Positions 34,483 to 43,843 of a stretch of 64,000 nucleotides of DNA are shown one piece after another. Location: contig NZ_CP107785.1 in the NCBI RefSeq assembly GCF_036345915.1, positions 3,596,001 through 3,660,000 of the forward strand, in the 5' to 3' direction. Numbering within the stretch: the first letter of the stretch is position 1; the number at the start of each line of letters is the position of its first letter. Under the pieces are notes generated by a model. The model ran no database searches. It was not told where the DNA came from and saw only the letters and a list, made by a program, of their open reading frames with translations. The DNA is from Nocardia sp. NBC_00565. Lineage in GTDB: Bacteria; Actinomycetota; Actinomycetes; Mycobacteriales; Mycobacteriaceae. The position numbers and the translations under genes are program-made.

Positions 34483-35997
34483 TCAGAACGTGACGAACAC
34501 AGACTTGGGCTCGGTACACGAGTGATACCAGTCGAGTCCGAAGTCGCGACCGATGCCCGACTGCTTGTAGCCACCGAAGGGCATCCGAGGATCGAGCTTG
34601 AAATAGTCGTTGACCCAGACTGTTCCGGCTTTGATACGCCTCGCGACCGTGTGAGCGCGACGTATGTCGCTAGTCCACACAGCGGCAGCAAGGCCGTATT
34701 CGGTGTCGTTGGCCAACCGCACAGCCTCTTCCTCGTCGTCGAACGGAATGACGGCGAGCACTGGGCCGAAGATCTCCTCACGAGCGATCCTCATGTCGTT
34801 CGTGACTCCGACGAAGACAGTCGGCTCGACGAAGTAGCCGGTACCGCCGCACGCATTTCCTCCGACAGCCGCGACAGCGCCCTCGTCCTTGCCCAGCGCC
34901 AGGTAGGTCGAGACCTTGTCGAGCTGCTGGCGTGATGCCAACGGCCCCACTGCGGAAGCGGGATCCAGGGGGTCACCCACCGTCAGTTCAGACACCTGCT
35001 TCACCATCGCTTCGACAAAACGATCGTGGATTCCCCGCTGTACGAACAGGCGGGTACCGGCAAGGCAGACCTGCCCGGTGATCGACACGAAGCCGATGAG
35101 TGACGCAGTGACAGCTGCGTCGAGATCGGCATCGTCGAACACGATGTTGGGCGACTTGCCACCGAGTTCGAGCGAGACTCTCTTGAGGTTGGACACCGAG
35201 GCGGCCAAAATGCGCCGGCCGGTAGGGGTGGAACCTGTGAACGCGATCTTGTCGATGCCCGGATGCTCGGAAATCGCGCTTCCGGCAGGGTGACCGAGGC
35301 CGGTAATGATATTGACGACGCCCGCAGGTAGTCCCGCTTCCACCAGCAGCTCACCGAGTCGCACAGCTGTCAGCGGCGTTGTTTCCGCCGGCTTGATGAT
35401 GAGCACGTTGCCCGCCGCCAGGATCGGCGAGGACTTCCAGACGAAGTTCGTGACCGGCGAGTTCCACGGAATGATCGCTCCGCATACACCGATCGGATCC
35501 CGCAGTGTGTAGTTGAACGAACCGGGGCCCGTCTGCGGGGTGTCACCCTTGATGTGCTCGGCACCGCCCGCGAAGAAGCGGACGGTCTCGGCGGCGTCAG
35601 TGATCGATGCAACGGCGGTGGCCAGCGTCATACCGTTGTTCAACGACTCCAGGTGCGACAACTCCGCCCTATGCGAGTCGATGAGGTCGGCCCATTTTCG
35701 CAGAATCTTCGCCCGATCGAGTGGTCCCATGAGAGACCACGGTCCCGATTCGAATGCGGCCCGTGCCGCGATGACAGCCTGGTCGACGTCGGCGGCCCCG
35801 CCTGCCGCAACACGCCCGATCACCTGTTCGGTGGTCGGATCCAGAACATCGAGTACGTCACCGGATTCGGCCGGCACCCATTCCCCGCCGATGAAAAGCA
35901 GCTTGCTCGAATCGCCAAGGAATGCATCGACTTCGGCGTTTCGCGTCCGCTGGGGAGTATCGGATATCCGATCCAAGGTCATCTGTGTCTCCGTCAT
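34483..35997 (-). CDS. aldehyde dehydrogenase
   Basis: The 504-residue NAD(P)-dependent aldehyde dehydrogenase keeps the coenzyme site IIPWNSPVTNF and IIKPAETTPLTA, GFTGSTPTG-type loop (IAFTGSTPTGRR), catalytic Glu in ELGGKSPNIVF and catalytic Cys in TGQVCLAGTR. It oxidises an aldehyde to the acid in the cytosol. It points away from the acyl-CoA ligase, sharing a divergent promoter that contains an ATTGTATCCA-type operator. In context it should act on an aldehyde intermediate of the cluster's terpenoid-like substrate. Confidence 0.93.
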   Translation of the reverse strand: MTETQMTLDRISDTPQRTRNAEVDAFLGDSSKLLFIGGEWVPAESGDVLDVLDPTTEQVIGRVAAGGAADVDQAVIAARAAFESGPWSLMGPLDRAKILRKWADLIDSHRAELSHLESLNNGMTLATAVASITDAAETVRFFAGGAEHIKGDTPQTGPGSFNYTLRDPIGVCGAIIPWNSPVTNFVWKSSPILAAGNVLIIKPAETTPLTAVRLGELLVEAGLPAGVVNIITGLGHPAGSAISEHPGIDKIAFTGSTPTGRRILAASVSNLKRVSLELGGKSPNIVFDDADLDAAVTASLIGFVSITGQVCLAGTRLFVQRGIHDRFVEAMVKQVSELTVGDPLDPASAVGPLASRQQLDKVSTYLALGKDEGAVAAVGGNACGGTGYFVEPTVFVGVTNDMRIAREEIFGPVLAVIPFDDEEEAVRLANDTEYGLAAAVWTSDIRRAHTVARRIKAGTVWVNDYFKLDPRMPFGGYKQSGIGRDFGLDWYHSCTEPKSVFVTF

Positions 35998-36197
35998 CTC
36001 GAAGTCGGCATCGCTACGCGGCTCGACACCGAGCTCTGCGCCTGGGCGCTGACCGGCTCAAGGTAACGCACGTCACAGTGCGTCGTCAATATTGGAGCCA
36101 AACTTACATCCATCTCGCCTGCCGCACAGAGAACGACACGAAGGAGCTTGACCGACTTGTGGTTGCCATCACAGTCTGCTGTGCTAGTTTGGCAACT

Positions 36198-36210
36198 AAA
36201 TTGTATCCAG
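36198..36210. promoter_or_regulatory. putative operator, ATTG-N4-CAAT family (site 1)
   Basis: AAATTGTATCCAG, i.e. CTGGATACAATTT on the other strand, lies in the divergent promoter of the aldehyde dehydrogenase and ligase genes. It resembles three other sites in this cluster (TTGG[AC]TACAAT core). Confidence 0.5.
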
Positions 36211-36275
36211 TTTCACAGAACCCGAGTTTCGGCGAATCCGAGGTCGGCGTACTGCTCTACTGCAAAAGGAACGGC

Positions 36276-37868
36276 GTGGACGATCGCACAATTCTTGGCG
36301 CCCTCATCGCATCCGACACGAACGCGCCGGGTGAGATCCGTCTTCGTTTGGTGGGCGACCGCGGCTACACGGCCGGCGAGATACTGGCGAGAGCGGCAAA
36401 ACTCGCGGGATTGCTCACCAACGTCGGTGCGACGAAGGGCGATCGCATCGCCATCATGATGTCGAACCGCATCGAATTCCTCGACACCTTCTTCGCGGCA
36501 GCACACATCGGAGCCCTGTCCGTTCCACTCAACACCAGCCTCAAAGGCCCGATCCTCGAACATATGCTCCGAGACTCCGCACCGGCTGTTCTCGTCATCG
36601 ACGCATCGTTCGCCGAGGTGATCGGACGAGCTCTCGAGAACACCGGTACCACTGCGCGCGTGCTGGTAATCGACCGTGTTCCGACACCGTTCGCGATGGA
36701 GACGCTCGACTACGCGAGTTCGCTCGAACACGCTGCGCCGATACCGTCGGCCGACGTCACAAGATACGACGATGCCTGCATCCTGTACACGTCAGGCACC
36801 ACCGGACCGTCGAAAGGCGTTCTGCACACTCATAATTCGATCATCTCGTTCGGCGAGAAATCCGACTGGCTGTTCGGATACACGGCGACCGATGTCGCGC
36901 ACAACTGCCTACCTCTGTTCCACGCGAACGCCCTGTGCGTGACGTTGCTGCCAGCTCTGCGCGCCGGCGGAACCGTCGTTTTCGGTCAGCGTTTCTCCGC
37001 CTCCGGGTTCTGGCAGGAGATCCGCGACGAAGGCGCGACCGTCATCTCGATTCTGGGCGCCATGGTTCCGATTCTGTGGGGTGCGAAGCCGCGCGACGAT
37101 GATGCCGAAAACAATGTGCGGGTCGCCCTGTGCGTTCCTACCCCGTCGTCCGAGATCTACGACTCGTTCGAGCACAGATTCGGCCTGCGTCTGGTGTCGC
37201 AATACGGAATGACCGACACGTCCTCGATCATCGGAACACCTCCCGACAAGCCCGGTCGTCCGGGATACGCAGGGGTGGCGCACCCGGACTTCGAATGCGT
37301 CGTGGTCGACGAGCACGACGTTCCGTTACCCGATGGAGTCGCCGGTGAACTGGTGGTACGGCCGCGTAAGCCGGAAATCATCATGAGCCGCTACTGGAAC
37401 AACGCACAAGCGACCATGGAAACGTGGCGCAATCTGTGGTTCCACACCGGTGATGTACTCGTTCGCGAACCGGACGGGTGGTTCAAGTTCATCGACCGGC
37501 AGAAGGACGCCATGCGTCGATTCGGCGAGAACATCTCGTCATTCGAGGTCGAGAGTGTCGTCGCGATGCATCCGTCCGTGCACGAAGTCGCCGTCTATGC
37601 AGTACCTTCCGAGCTGTCGGAGGACGAGGTCATGGCGGCAATCGTGCTCGTTCCGGGCGTCGACGACGATCTCAGCGACATCGGGCGCTACTGCGACGAG
37701 CACCTTCCCTACTTCGCGTCGCCGAGATATCTGGTCTCGGTGGAACAGCTCCCGAAGACGAAGAACGAGAAGGTTCTCAAAAACGAGTTGCGCCGAATCG
37801 GCATCACCGATCGGACCGTGGACCGCGGAGCCCGCGGCAGGAAAGCCGCAGCGGCAACACAAAACTGA
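36276..37868 (+). CDS. AMP-forming acyl-CoA ligase
   Basis: The 530-residue enzyme has the ANL motifs: P-loop YTSGTTGPSKGV, VSQYGMTDTSS, the TGD hinge WFHTGDVLV, and lysine in NEKVLKNEL near the C terminus. It lacks known substrate-defining signatures. Start is GTG at 36276 with AAAGGA six bases upstream; the longer frame upstream has no homology. As first gene of ligase / oxocamphor-hydrolase-like / CoA-transferase-like, it most likely activates the carboxylic acid released by ring cleavage. Confidence 0.9.
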   Translation: MDDRTILGALIASDTNAPGEIRLRLVGDRGYTAGEILARAAKLAGLLTNVGATKGDRIAIMMSNRIEFLDTFFAAAHIGALSVPLNTSLKGPILEHMLRDSAPAVLVIDASFAEVIGRALENTGTTARVLVIDRVPTPFAMETLDYASSLEHAAPIPSADVTRYDDACILYTSGTTGPSKGVLHTHNSIISFGEKSDWLFGYTATDVAHNCLPLFHANALCVTLLPALRAGGTVVFGQRFSASGFWQEIRDEGATVISILGAMVPILWGAKPRDDDAENNVRVALCVPTPSSEIYDSFEHRFGLRLVSQYGMTDTSSIIGTPPDKPGRPGYAGVAHPDFECVVVDEHDVPLPDGVAGELVVRPRKPEIIMSRYWNNAQATMETWRNLWFHTGDVLVREPDGWFKFIDRQKDAMRRFGENISSFEVESVVAMHPSVHEVAVYAVPSELSEDEVMAAIVLVPGVDDDLSDIGRYCDEHLPYFASPRYLVSVEQLPKTKNEKVLKNELRRIGITDRTVDRGARGRKAAAATQN

Positions 37869-37910
37869 CGACATCACTCGCCACGACTGCTAGTACAGAG
37901 GAGCCTTTCC

Positions 37911-38717
37911 ATGTCCCCGGAATACGCCACACGGTTCAAGACTGCCGCTGTGTCCATCGACGACCTCGGAGTGCTCACCATCAGGTTGCATTCGCGGGGC
38001 GGCCCGCTCGGATGGAACGGACTCCCCCACCGGGAATTACCGGAACTGTTCGCGAATGTCGCCGCCGATCGCAATGTCCGGGCAGTCATCCTCACTGGAA
38101 CAGGGGACAGATTCATCGACTTGATCCCATCCTTCGAGGAAGGAGTCGCCCGCGGTGAAGCAACCGCGGCGATGATGGACGAGGGTCTGTTCGAAGGCAA
38201 CCGATTGATGTCCGCGCTGCTCGGTATCGAGGTCCCGATCATTGCGGCCGTCAACGGTCCGGTGGACGTTCACGCCGAACTCGCCCTCCTCAGTGACATC
38301 GTGCTGTGCACGCGGGACACGTACTTCCAGGATGCGGCACATGTGCCGCTGGGCCTCGTGCCCGGTGACGGCGTGCAGGTTGTGTGGCCGATGTTGCTGG
38401 GCATCAACCGCGCCCGCTACTTCCTCCTGACCGGTCAGAAGATCGCTGCCGCAGAGGCTCTTCAGCTCGGTGTGGTGTCGGAAGTCGTTGCTGCCGAGGC
38501 TCTCACCGATCGCGCCGTTGCCCACGCCCGCCGGTTGGCGGTCTGCAATCCGGTCTTCGTACGAAACACGCGCTTGGTCTTCATCCATCAACTCCGCAGG
38601 GCGATGGCGGCCGACTTGTCGGCCGGTCTCGCGCTGGAGGCCGTCGCGTCGCTCTCGGGCGCCAATTGGGACGGACCGTCCGCACCCGAGCCGATCGACA
38701 CCATCGCCACGACATGA
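37911..38717 (+). CDS. 6-oxocamphor hydrolase-like crotonase (beta-diketone hydrolase)
   Basis: The 268-residue crotonase-fold protein closely follows 6-oxocamphor hydrolase of Rhodococcus rather than ordinary enoyl-CoA hydratases. Blocks such as IEVPIIAAVNGPVDVHAEL and FQDAAHVPLGLVPGDG match. The positions equivalent to that enzyme's His122, His145, Asp154 and Glu244 are His121, His144, Asp153 and Glu243 here. The usual CoA oxyanion loop is changed to GTGDRFIDL. The reaction would be retro-Claisen cleavage of a non-CoA bicyclic beta-diketone to a keto acid. AGAGGAG precedes the ATG. Substrate identity (camphor-like or other) is inferred. Confidence 0.85.
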   Translation: MSPEYATRFKTAAVSIDDLGVLTIRLHSRGGPLGWNGLPHRELPELFANVAADRNVRAVILTGTGDRFIDLIPSFEEGVARGEATAAMMDEGLFEGNRLMSALLGIEVPIIAAVNGPVDVHAELALLSDIVLCTRDTYFQDAAHVPLGLVPGDGVQVVWPMLLGINRARYFLLTGQKIAAAEALQLGVVSEVVAAEALTDRAVAHARRLAVCNPVFVRNTRLVFIHQLRRAMAADLSAGLALEAVASLSGANWDGPSAPEPIDTIATT

Positions 38718-38754
38718 CCACCCACACAACGTCGTACGCCGCGGGTCGACGTCA

Positions 38755-39894
38755 GTGAGAACCGTGCTGTGCGCGGAAGGGCCGGTCGAGCCGCAAGCCG
38801 CAATCGAACGCTTCCTCGAACTCCATCCGCCGACTCCGCAGGACCCTGTTCATCTGGTATTCGGTATGCGGCGATCACCACCGACCCTTCCGTTCGCCAC
38901 CGCGGCCGACGGCTTCACGGTGGGATCGTTCCTACCCGGTCGCGGTTTACGGAACATCGAGCAGCTGACCTACCACCGTATGTCGTACAACCAGATCTGC
39001 CGGTCGCTCGCCGATGGCTCGTTTCGCCCCGACGTGCTGATCGCCTGTGCGACAAGTCCCGACGAGCACGGACACCGATCGCTGGGCGGTGTGAACGGAT
39101 ACTTCGATTCCGTCTTGAGGACGGATCCGGCGGTCTTCGTCGAGGAGGTGCCGTGGCTGCCGCACATCACCGGTGCCACCACGCTCACGAGAACAGATGG
39201 CGTCGTTCCCAGTCGTGTTACCGACAAGGACACGCAACCCCACTTCTCCGCCTCGTTCGACGAAGTGGACGAGGCGGTGGCCCGTGAGGTGGTCCGACTC
39301 CTCCCCGCCAACCCGCGCCTTGCCCTCGGCATCGGGCGGGTGAACGACGCCGTCGCTCGCCAACTCGCCGGTCGCGGAGACGTCGACGTGCTCACCGGCG
39401 TCGTCACCGATGCCGTGCGCTGGATGTACAACAGTGGCGCCCTCGGCAGCCGAACGATGCGGGCCATGTCCGTCATCGGGTCTCCGGCGCTGTTGAGGTG
39501 GGCATCGTCGTGCGGTGACGTTGAATTGCTGCCGTCGACTCAGATTCACGAACCGAGCTGGTTGTCGGCCCACGACCGTTTCGTCGCAATTCTCGGTGCC
39601 ATCGATCTGGACCGCTGCGGAAACATCAACTCCGAACGAGCCGGCGGTATAGCCGTGTCCGGAAAAGGAGGTGCGCCGGACTTCGCTCGCGGCGCGCACG
39701 ACAGTGCGGGCGGCCTGAGCATCGTCGCTCTGCGCAGCAGCGACAAACACCACCGGTCGAAGCTGATCGGACACCGAGAAGACCCGAGCATCAACGGTTC
39801 GTTGATAGATGCGGTGGTCACAGAGAAGGGCTCTGCTCTAATCGCAGGTCTGGATGCCGAACAGCGCGCACATGCCCTCGCCGACATTTTCTGA
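38755..39894 (+). CDS. acetyl-CoA hydrolase/CoA-transferase-like protein
   Basis: The 379-residue protein follows the Cat1/4-hydroxybutyrate CoA-transferase fold: DVLIACATSPDEHGHRSLGG in the first half, LALGIGRVNDAVARQL, and late SIVALRSSDKHHRSKL. Where family members usually have an (I/V)H(S/T)E segment carrying the catalytic glutamate, this one reads DVLTGVVTDA, so the nucleophile may be absent or moved. Start is GTG at 38755, whose GTGA overlaps the stop of a 14-codon mini-frame that itself begins on the previous gene's stop (ATGA at 38714). This suggests coupled re-initiation. Confidence 0.75.
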   Translation: MRTVLCAEGPVEPQAAIERFLELHPPTPQDPVHLVFGMRRSPPTLPFATAADGFTVGSFLPGRGLRNIEQLTYHRMSYNQICRSLADGSFRPDVLIACATSPDEHGHRSLGGVNGYFDSVLRTDPAVFVEEVPWLPHITGATTLTRTDGVVPSRVTDKDTQPHFSASFDEVDEAVAREVVRLLPANPRLALGIGRVNDAVARQLAGRGDVDVLTGVVTDAVRWMYNSGALGSRTMRAMSVIGSPALLRWASSCGDVELLPSTQIHEPSWLSAHDRFVAILGAIDLDRCGNINSERAGGIAVSGKGGAPDFARGAHDSAGGLSIVALRSSDKHHRSKLIGHREDPSINGSLIDAVVTEKGSALIAGLDAEQRAHALADIF

Positions 39895-39963
39895 CGAGAC
39901 CGATTTCGGTCCGGAATACCTCGATTGCCCCCTCCCGGACCGTCTCGTAGGATCAACGCTGTG

Positions 39964-40623
39964 ATGACCGCCAATTTTGCCGACGATTTTGCCTCCGACA
40001 CGCCTGGCGGTGCGGTCGTGCGCGCGGCAACCGACATCCGCGAACTCATCCTTCAGCGCGTGCTTCTGCCCGGTGAGCAGGTACGACAGGAAGACCTGGC
40101 GAGCCGACTCGGTATCAGCAGGGGTCCGATCCGCGAAGCACTGCAGGTGCTGGCGGTCGAGGGTGTTGTGCGGTACGAGCGCAACCGCGGCTACTTCGTC
40201 ACTCGCTTCACTGCCGAGGAAATGCGGCAGCTGTATTTGATTCGCGACCTTCTCGAATCAGAGGTGCTTCGAAGTCTTCCTCCGATGTCGGCGAAGAATC
40301 TGAACAGTCTTCGCAAAATCAACAAAAAGATCCAAGAAGATAACAACTCCAGCAGCATTATCCGCCTGAACCGTACATTTCACGACACCCTCACCGAGCA
40401 TTCCCCCCTCTCGTTACTCAAGAGCGAGCTGGCACATATCGGACGCATGACGACGGCTTATCAGTCACTATCGATCAATTCGCTCGCCAATCGACACCTC
40501 GTCGTATCGGATCACGAAGAGATGATCACAGCGCTCGCCGCGAACGACAACGATCTCCTGGTGATCATTTCGCGCCGCCATCGTGAGGCGTCACTCGACC
40601 GGCTCACTCCTATTCTGGGATGA
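39964..40623 (+). CDS. GntR/FCD-family transcriptional regulator
   Basis: The 219-residue protein has the GntR winged helix (DIRELILQRVLLPGEQVRQE, LASRLGISRGPIREALQVLA, YERNRGYFVTRF) and an FCD-type helical effector domain, the usual acyl- or organic-acid-sensing form. Its middle is less GC-rich (KKIQEDNNSSS), unusual for the neighbourhood. The gene converges with the AtuA gene, overlapping by 14 bases. TTG-N4-CAA palindromes are typical FCD-GntR targets, so this is the best candidate for binding the four ATTG-N4-CAAT sites. Confidence 0.88.
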   Translation: MTANFADDFASDTPGGAVVRAATDIRELILQRVLLPGEQVRQEDLASRLGISRGPIREALQVLAVEGVVRYERNRGYFVTRFTAEEMRQLYLIRDLLESEVLRSLPPMSAKNLNSLRKINKKIQEDNNSSSIIRLNRTFHDTLTEHSPLSLLKSELAHIGRMTTAYQSLSINSLANRHLVVSDHEEMITALAANDNDLLVIISRRHREASLDRLTPILG

Positions 40624-42424
40624 TCTCCCGCGGCCCGGCCAGCGCAGCGGGGATCTCGACCATACGACTCGCCAAGTACTCGCCAAGACCCTTGCCTTGA
40701 GGGTCGATGCGAGTACACGCGGACACACCGTCGCCCAGGTACTGGTAGATCATGAAATTCATCCCGCGCAGATTCGAGAACACATACCGCTCGACACGAA
40801 GATCCCCCAGCTCCGGCATCAGCGAGCGCAGCCGGTCCACGGTCAGGAAGTCGTCGAGCCATCGGAATGTCTCGTCGTCACGCGCCCACGCCCCGAGGTT
40901 CGCAGATCCCGCTTTATCGCCGGATCGGGTACCGATGATCGAACCCAGTGTCGCCGTGACGGTTCCACTGTCTGCCGACACCGAGTGAACTACGTGTGGG
41001 CGACGGCCTTCGGCAACCGGATAAGGCTCGTCGGCAACGCCGTCGATCACCGGCCACGCCACCGGCACCCCGGGCTCCTCGTCGATCAGCACCGATGTGT
41101 GCACGAGCTTCTTCTCGATCAGCGCCGGCCATTGGACTCCGAAGAGACGCTCCGACTGCGGCGGAGTCGTCATATAGAAACCCGGAACACTCGATGTCGC
41201 AATGGAAACGACTCGGCTCGAGAAGTTGGCACGATCGACGCGCTTGCGATCCCTGTCTCGTACCGTCAGGATCAGCCAGGCCGTCGCCTCTTCGAAATTC
41301 CCGTGGATGTCGGCCGGACCGACAGTGGACCAGCGGCACTCGTCGAATGTCTCGGGCTTGCCGATCTCAGCCTCGATCTGTCGGCGCACCCACTCGGTCT
41401 TCGCAGCCAGATGAGTACCGGTGAGACCGATCGTCATGGTATTGCGGTATCCGCCTTCGAACGTCAGCGACAGCTTCGCGGTCGACGTCGGCGCAAAACC
41501 TACCGTGCCTGAAATACGCACCCGATCCGGGCCGACTCCCTCGACCCGCACGCTTGTCAGATCGGTCACGACGTCGGGGTTCTGATACGCATGACCGTTC
41601 ACCTCGTAGAACAGCTGTGCCAGAACGGTATCGGCGGTGACCAGACCTCCACTGCCGACACTTTTGCCGATGATCGCAGAGCCGTCGCTGGAAATGTCGG
41701 CCAGCGGCATTCCCGGTAGGCCGAGGTCGCCGTGCTCGGCGAAGTAGGAGAAGTTTCCGCCCGTCGCCTGAGCACCGCACTCGATGATGTGCCCCGCAAC
41801 CACGGCGCTGGCAAGCTTGTCGTAATCGGTTGCCGACCAACCGAATTTCCACGCGGCGGCGCCCACCAGGAGCGACGCGTCGGTGGTACGTGGACAGACC
41901 ACGATGTCCGCACCTCGCTCCAGGGCCGCCACGATCGGCCAGGCACCCAGGTACGCGTTTGCCGTCAGAACCCGGTGCTGTGACAGGTCGAGCGTCTCAT
42001 CGGTGTCGATGTTGACCAACTCGAGGTCGGTGTGTTCCGCCAGAACGGTTCGCACATCGTCGCCGACGACGGCAGCGACGCGCAGAGAAATCCCACGCGA
42101 GGCGCAGAGTTCTCTGATCGCCGCGGCCAAACCGGGGGCGTCCAGACCTCCGGCATTGGTCACGACTTTGATACCGCGTCGGGCTATTTCGTCGAGATGC
42201 AACGCCAGGACGTCGACAAAGGCCGAGACGTATCCGTGGCCACCACGTTGCTCGTTCTTATGCAGTACCAACATGGTGAGTTCGGCGAGGTAATCGCCGA
42301 TGAGTACGTCCACGTCACTGTCGAGCAACTCGGCCATACCGTCCGTACGGTCACCGTGCCAGCCGGTGAACTGACCGACGCGGAGAGTGTCGCCAGTCGT
42401 GCGATACTTCGTTTCGATTGTCAT
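40610..42424 (-). CDS. AtuA-family acyclic terpene utilisation protein (DUF1446)
   Basis: The 604-residue protein has the large DUF1446/AtuA domain (residues 10-450, with GVIKVVTNAGGLDAPGLA-like RGIKVVTNAGGLDAPGLAAA and TDASLLVGAAAWKFGW) and the C-terminal AtuA ferredoxin-like domain (SGDKAGSANLGAWARDD and YVFSNLRGMNFMIYQYLGDG). AtuA is needed for citronellol/geraniol and branched acid breakdown in Pseudomonas; its exact reaction is unsettled. It sits 3 bp after the acyl-CoA dehydrogenase gene as an operon. Confidence 0.9.
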   Translation of the reverse strand: MTIETKYRTTGDTLRVGQFTGWHGDRTDGMAELLDSDVDVLIGDYLAELTMLVLHKNEQRGGHGYVSAFVDVLALHLDEIARRGIKVVTNAGGLDAPGLAAAIRELCASRGISLRVAAVVGDDVRTVLAEHTDLELVNIDTDETLDLSQHRVLTANAYLGAWPIVAALERGADIVVCPRTTDASLLVGAAAWKFGWSATDYDKLASAVVAGHIIECGAQATGGNFSYFAEHGDLGLPGMPLADISSDGSAIIGKSVGSGGLVTADTVLAQLFYEVNGHAYQNPDVVTDLTSVRVEGVGPDRVRISGTVGFAPTSTAKLSLTFEGGYRNTMTIGLTGTHLAAKTEWVRRQIEAEIGKPETFDECRWSTVGPADIHGNFEEATAWLILTVRDRDRKRVDRANFSSRVVSIATSSVPGFYMTTPPQSERLFGVQWPALIEKKLVHTSVLIDEEPGVPVAWPVIDGVADEPYPVAEGRRPHVVHSVSADSGTVTATLGSIIGTRSGDKAGSANLGAWARDDETFRWLDDFLTVDRLRSLMPELGDLRVERYVFSNLRGMNFMIYQYLGDGVSACTRIDPQGKGLGEYLASRMVEIPAALAGPREIIPE

Positions 42425-42427
42425 GGG

Positions 42428-43612
42428 TCAGTAGCTCTTCGGTAGGCCGAGGGTACGTTCTGCGATGAAATTCAGAATCATCTGGTTGTTCACCGGTGCT
42501 ACTCGCGGAAGTCTCGACTCGATCCACTGACGTCCGATGTGGTACTCCCGCGCAAACGAATAGCCCCCGAAGACCTGCATCGCCGCATCGGTGGACGAGA
42601 CTGCGGCTTCGCTGCACAGATACTTGGCGGCATTCGCCAACGCGCCGATAGCGGCTCCACCCTTGATGTCGTACTCGTCGACGGCTCGATAGAGCACTTC
42701 GGCGGCGGCAAGAAGATCGAGATAGCTCTTGGCCAGCGGGTGCTGGACGCCTTGGTTCTTGCCGATCTGCCGGCCGAACACGACGCGGTCGAGGCTGTAC
42801 TGCGTCGCCGCTGCCAATGCCCACCTGCCTAGTCCGATGGTCTCCGCCGCGACGAAGAGTCGCTCGCTGTTCAGACTGTGCATGAGATGGTAAAAGCCCT
42901 GTCCCACTTCACCGATCACGTCTTCGTAGGCGACCTTCGTACCCTCGAAGAACACTTCGCACGACGCGACCGCGTTCCGGCCGATCTTCGGGATCGGCCG
43001 TATCTCGACCGACTCGGCGTGCAGATCGGCGAGGAACAACGTGATCCCCAGCCCGCGACGCTCAGTTGGCCCCGGCTCGGAGGTACGTGCCAGCAGCAAT
43101 ACCTTGTCGCCCCGCAGCGCACCGGTGTTCCAGACTTTGGTTCCGGTGATCCGCCACGAGTTTCCGTCGTCGACTGCCTTCATCGCGATCCGGGTGGTGT
43201 CGGTTCCCGCGTCCGGCTCGGTCACTCCGAACGTAGTGTACAAATTTCCTGCGGCGATCTTCGGAAGCCATTCTGCTCGCTGCTTCTCGGTGCCGAATTC
43301 GAGGATCGTGGGTGCACAGAGAAGTGGAGTATGAATTGTGCTGCACGCGTTCAGCCCACCACCGCTGGCACCCACTTCCTCGAGGATCGCCACCATATCG
43401 GACGTCGATCCGCCGCCGCCCCCGTACTCTTCGGGAATGAGGGTGCCGAGGAATCCCGAGTCCGCGAAGTCCCGGAAGAAGTCCTCGGGGAATTCCTGAT
43501 CGGCGTCCTGCTGATCCCAGTACGCGACGTCGTACTTCTTGCACAGGTTGCGGACGGCTCGTCGCAAGTCCGCATCCCGGGCCAAGTGCGGAAAGTGGTC
43601 GTCGATCGACAT
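42428..43612 (-). CDS. acyl-CoA dehydrogenase
   Basis: A 394-residue FAD enzyme with motif TFGVTEPDAGTDTTRI for flavin binding, then SERLFVAAETIGLGRWALAA and the C-terminal QVFGGYSFAREYHIGRQWIE, where catalytic Glu and adenine contacts lie. It forms the alpha,beta double bond of an acyl-CoA in beta-oxidation. ATG at 43612 has GGAG six bases upstream, better than an in-frame TTG nine codons earlier. An ATTGTAGCCAAT palindrome lies in its promoter. Confidence 0.92.
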   Translation of the reverse strand: MSIDDHFPHLARDADLRRAVRNLCKKYDVAYWDQQDADQEFPEDFFRDFADSGFLGTLIPEEYGGGGGSTSDMVAILEEVGASGGGLNACSTIHTPLLCAPTILEFGTEKQRAEWLPKIAAGNLYTTFGVTEPDAGTDTTRIAMKAVDDGNSWRITGTKVWNTGALRGDKVLLLARTSEPGPTERRGLGITLFLADLHAESVEIRPIPKIGRNAVASCEVFFEGTKVAYEDVIGEVGQGFYHLMHSLNSERLFVAAETIGLGRWALAAATQYSLDRVVFGRQIGKNQGVQHPLAKSYLDLLAAAEVLYRAVDEYDIKGGAAIGALANAAKYLCSEAAVSSTDAAMQVFGGYSFAREYHIGRQWIESRLPRVAPVNNQMILNFIAERTLGLPKSY

Positions 43613-43651
43613 TTCTTCTCCAAACGGCAGCAATGCCAATTCGTCGGCAGT

Positions 43652-43663
43652 ATTGTAGCCAAT
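43652..43663. promoter_or_regulatory. putative operator, perfect ATTG-N4-CAAT palindrome (site 2)
   Basis: ATTGTAGCCAAT lies about 40 bp upstream of the acyl-CoA dehydrogenase start; read on the other strand it is ATTGGCTACAAT, identical to the site at 50453. Confidence 0.6.
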
Positions 43664-43705
43664 CTACGCGGATGCCTTCCGTTTCGTCAACAAAAAGCAG
43701 GCAGT

Positions 43706-43717
43706 TTTGGATACAAT
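43706..43717. promoter_or_regulatory. putative operator, ATTG-N4-CAAT family (site 3)
   Basis: TTTGGATACAAT lies in the same divergent region but oriented toward the enoyl-CoA hydratase operon, about 130 bp upstream of its start. Confidence 0.55.
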
Positions 43718-43843
43718 CTTGACGCCAACTCGGCCCTGTGTTCGAATGACCTGGTCACGCTGCCTGCACACAGTGCAGGTTGTAGGACCACTCGGTAGCG
43801 GTACAACACCGGTCGATCGTCCGAGAACAGGAACGGCGGATCC

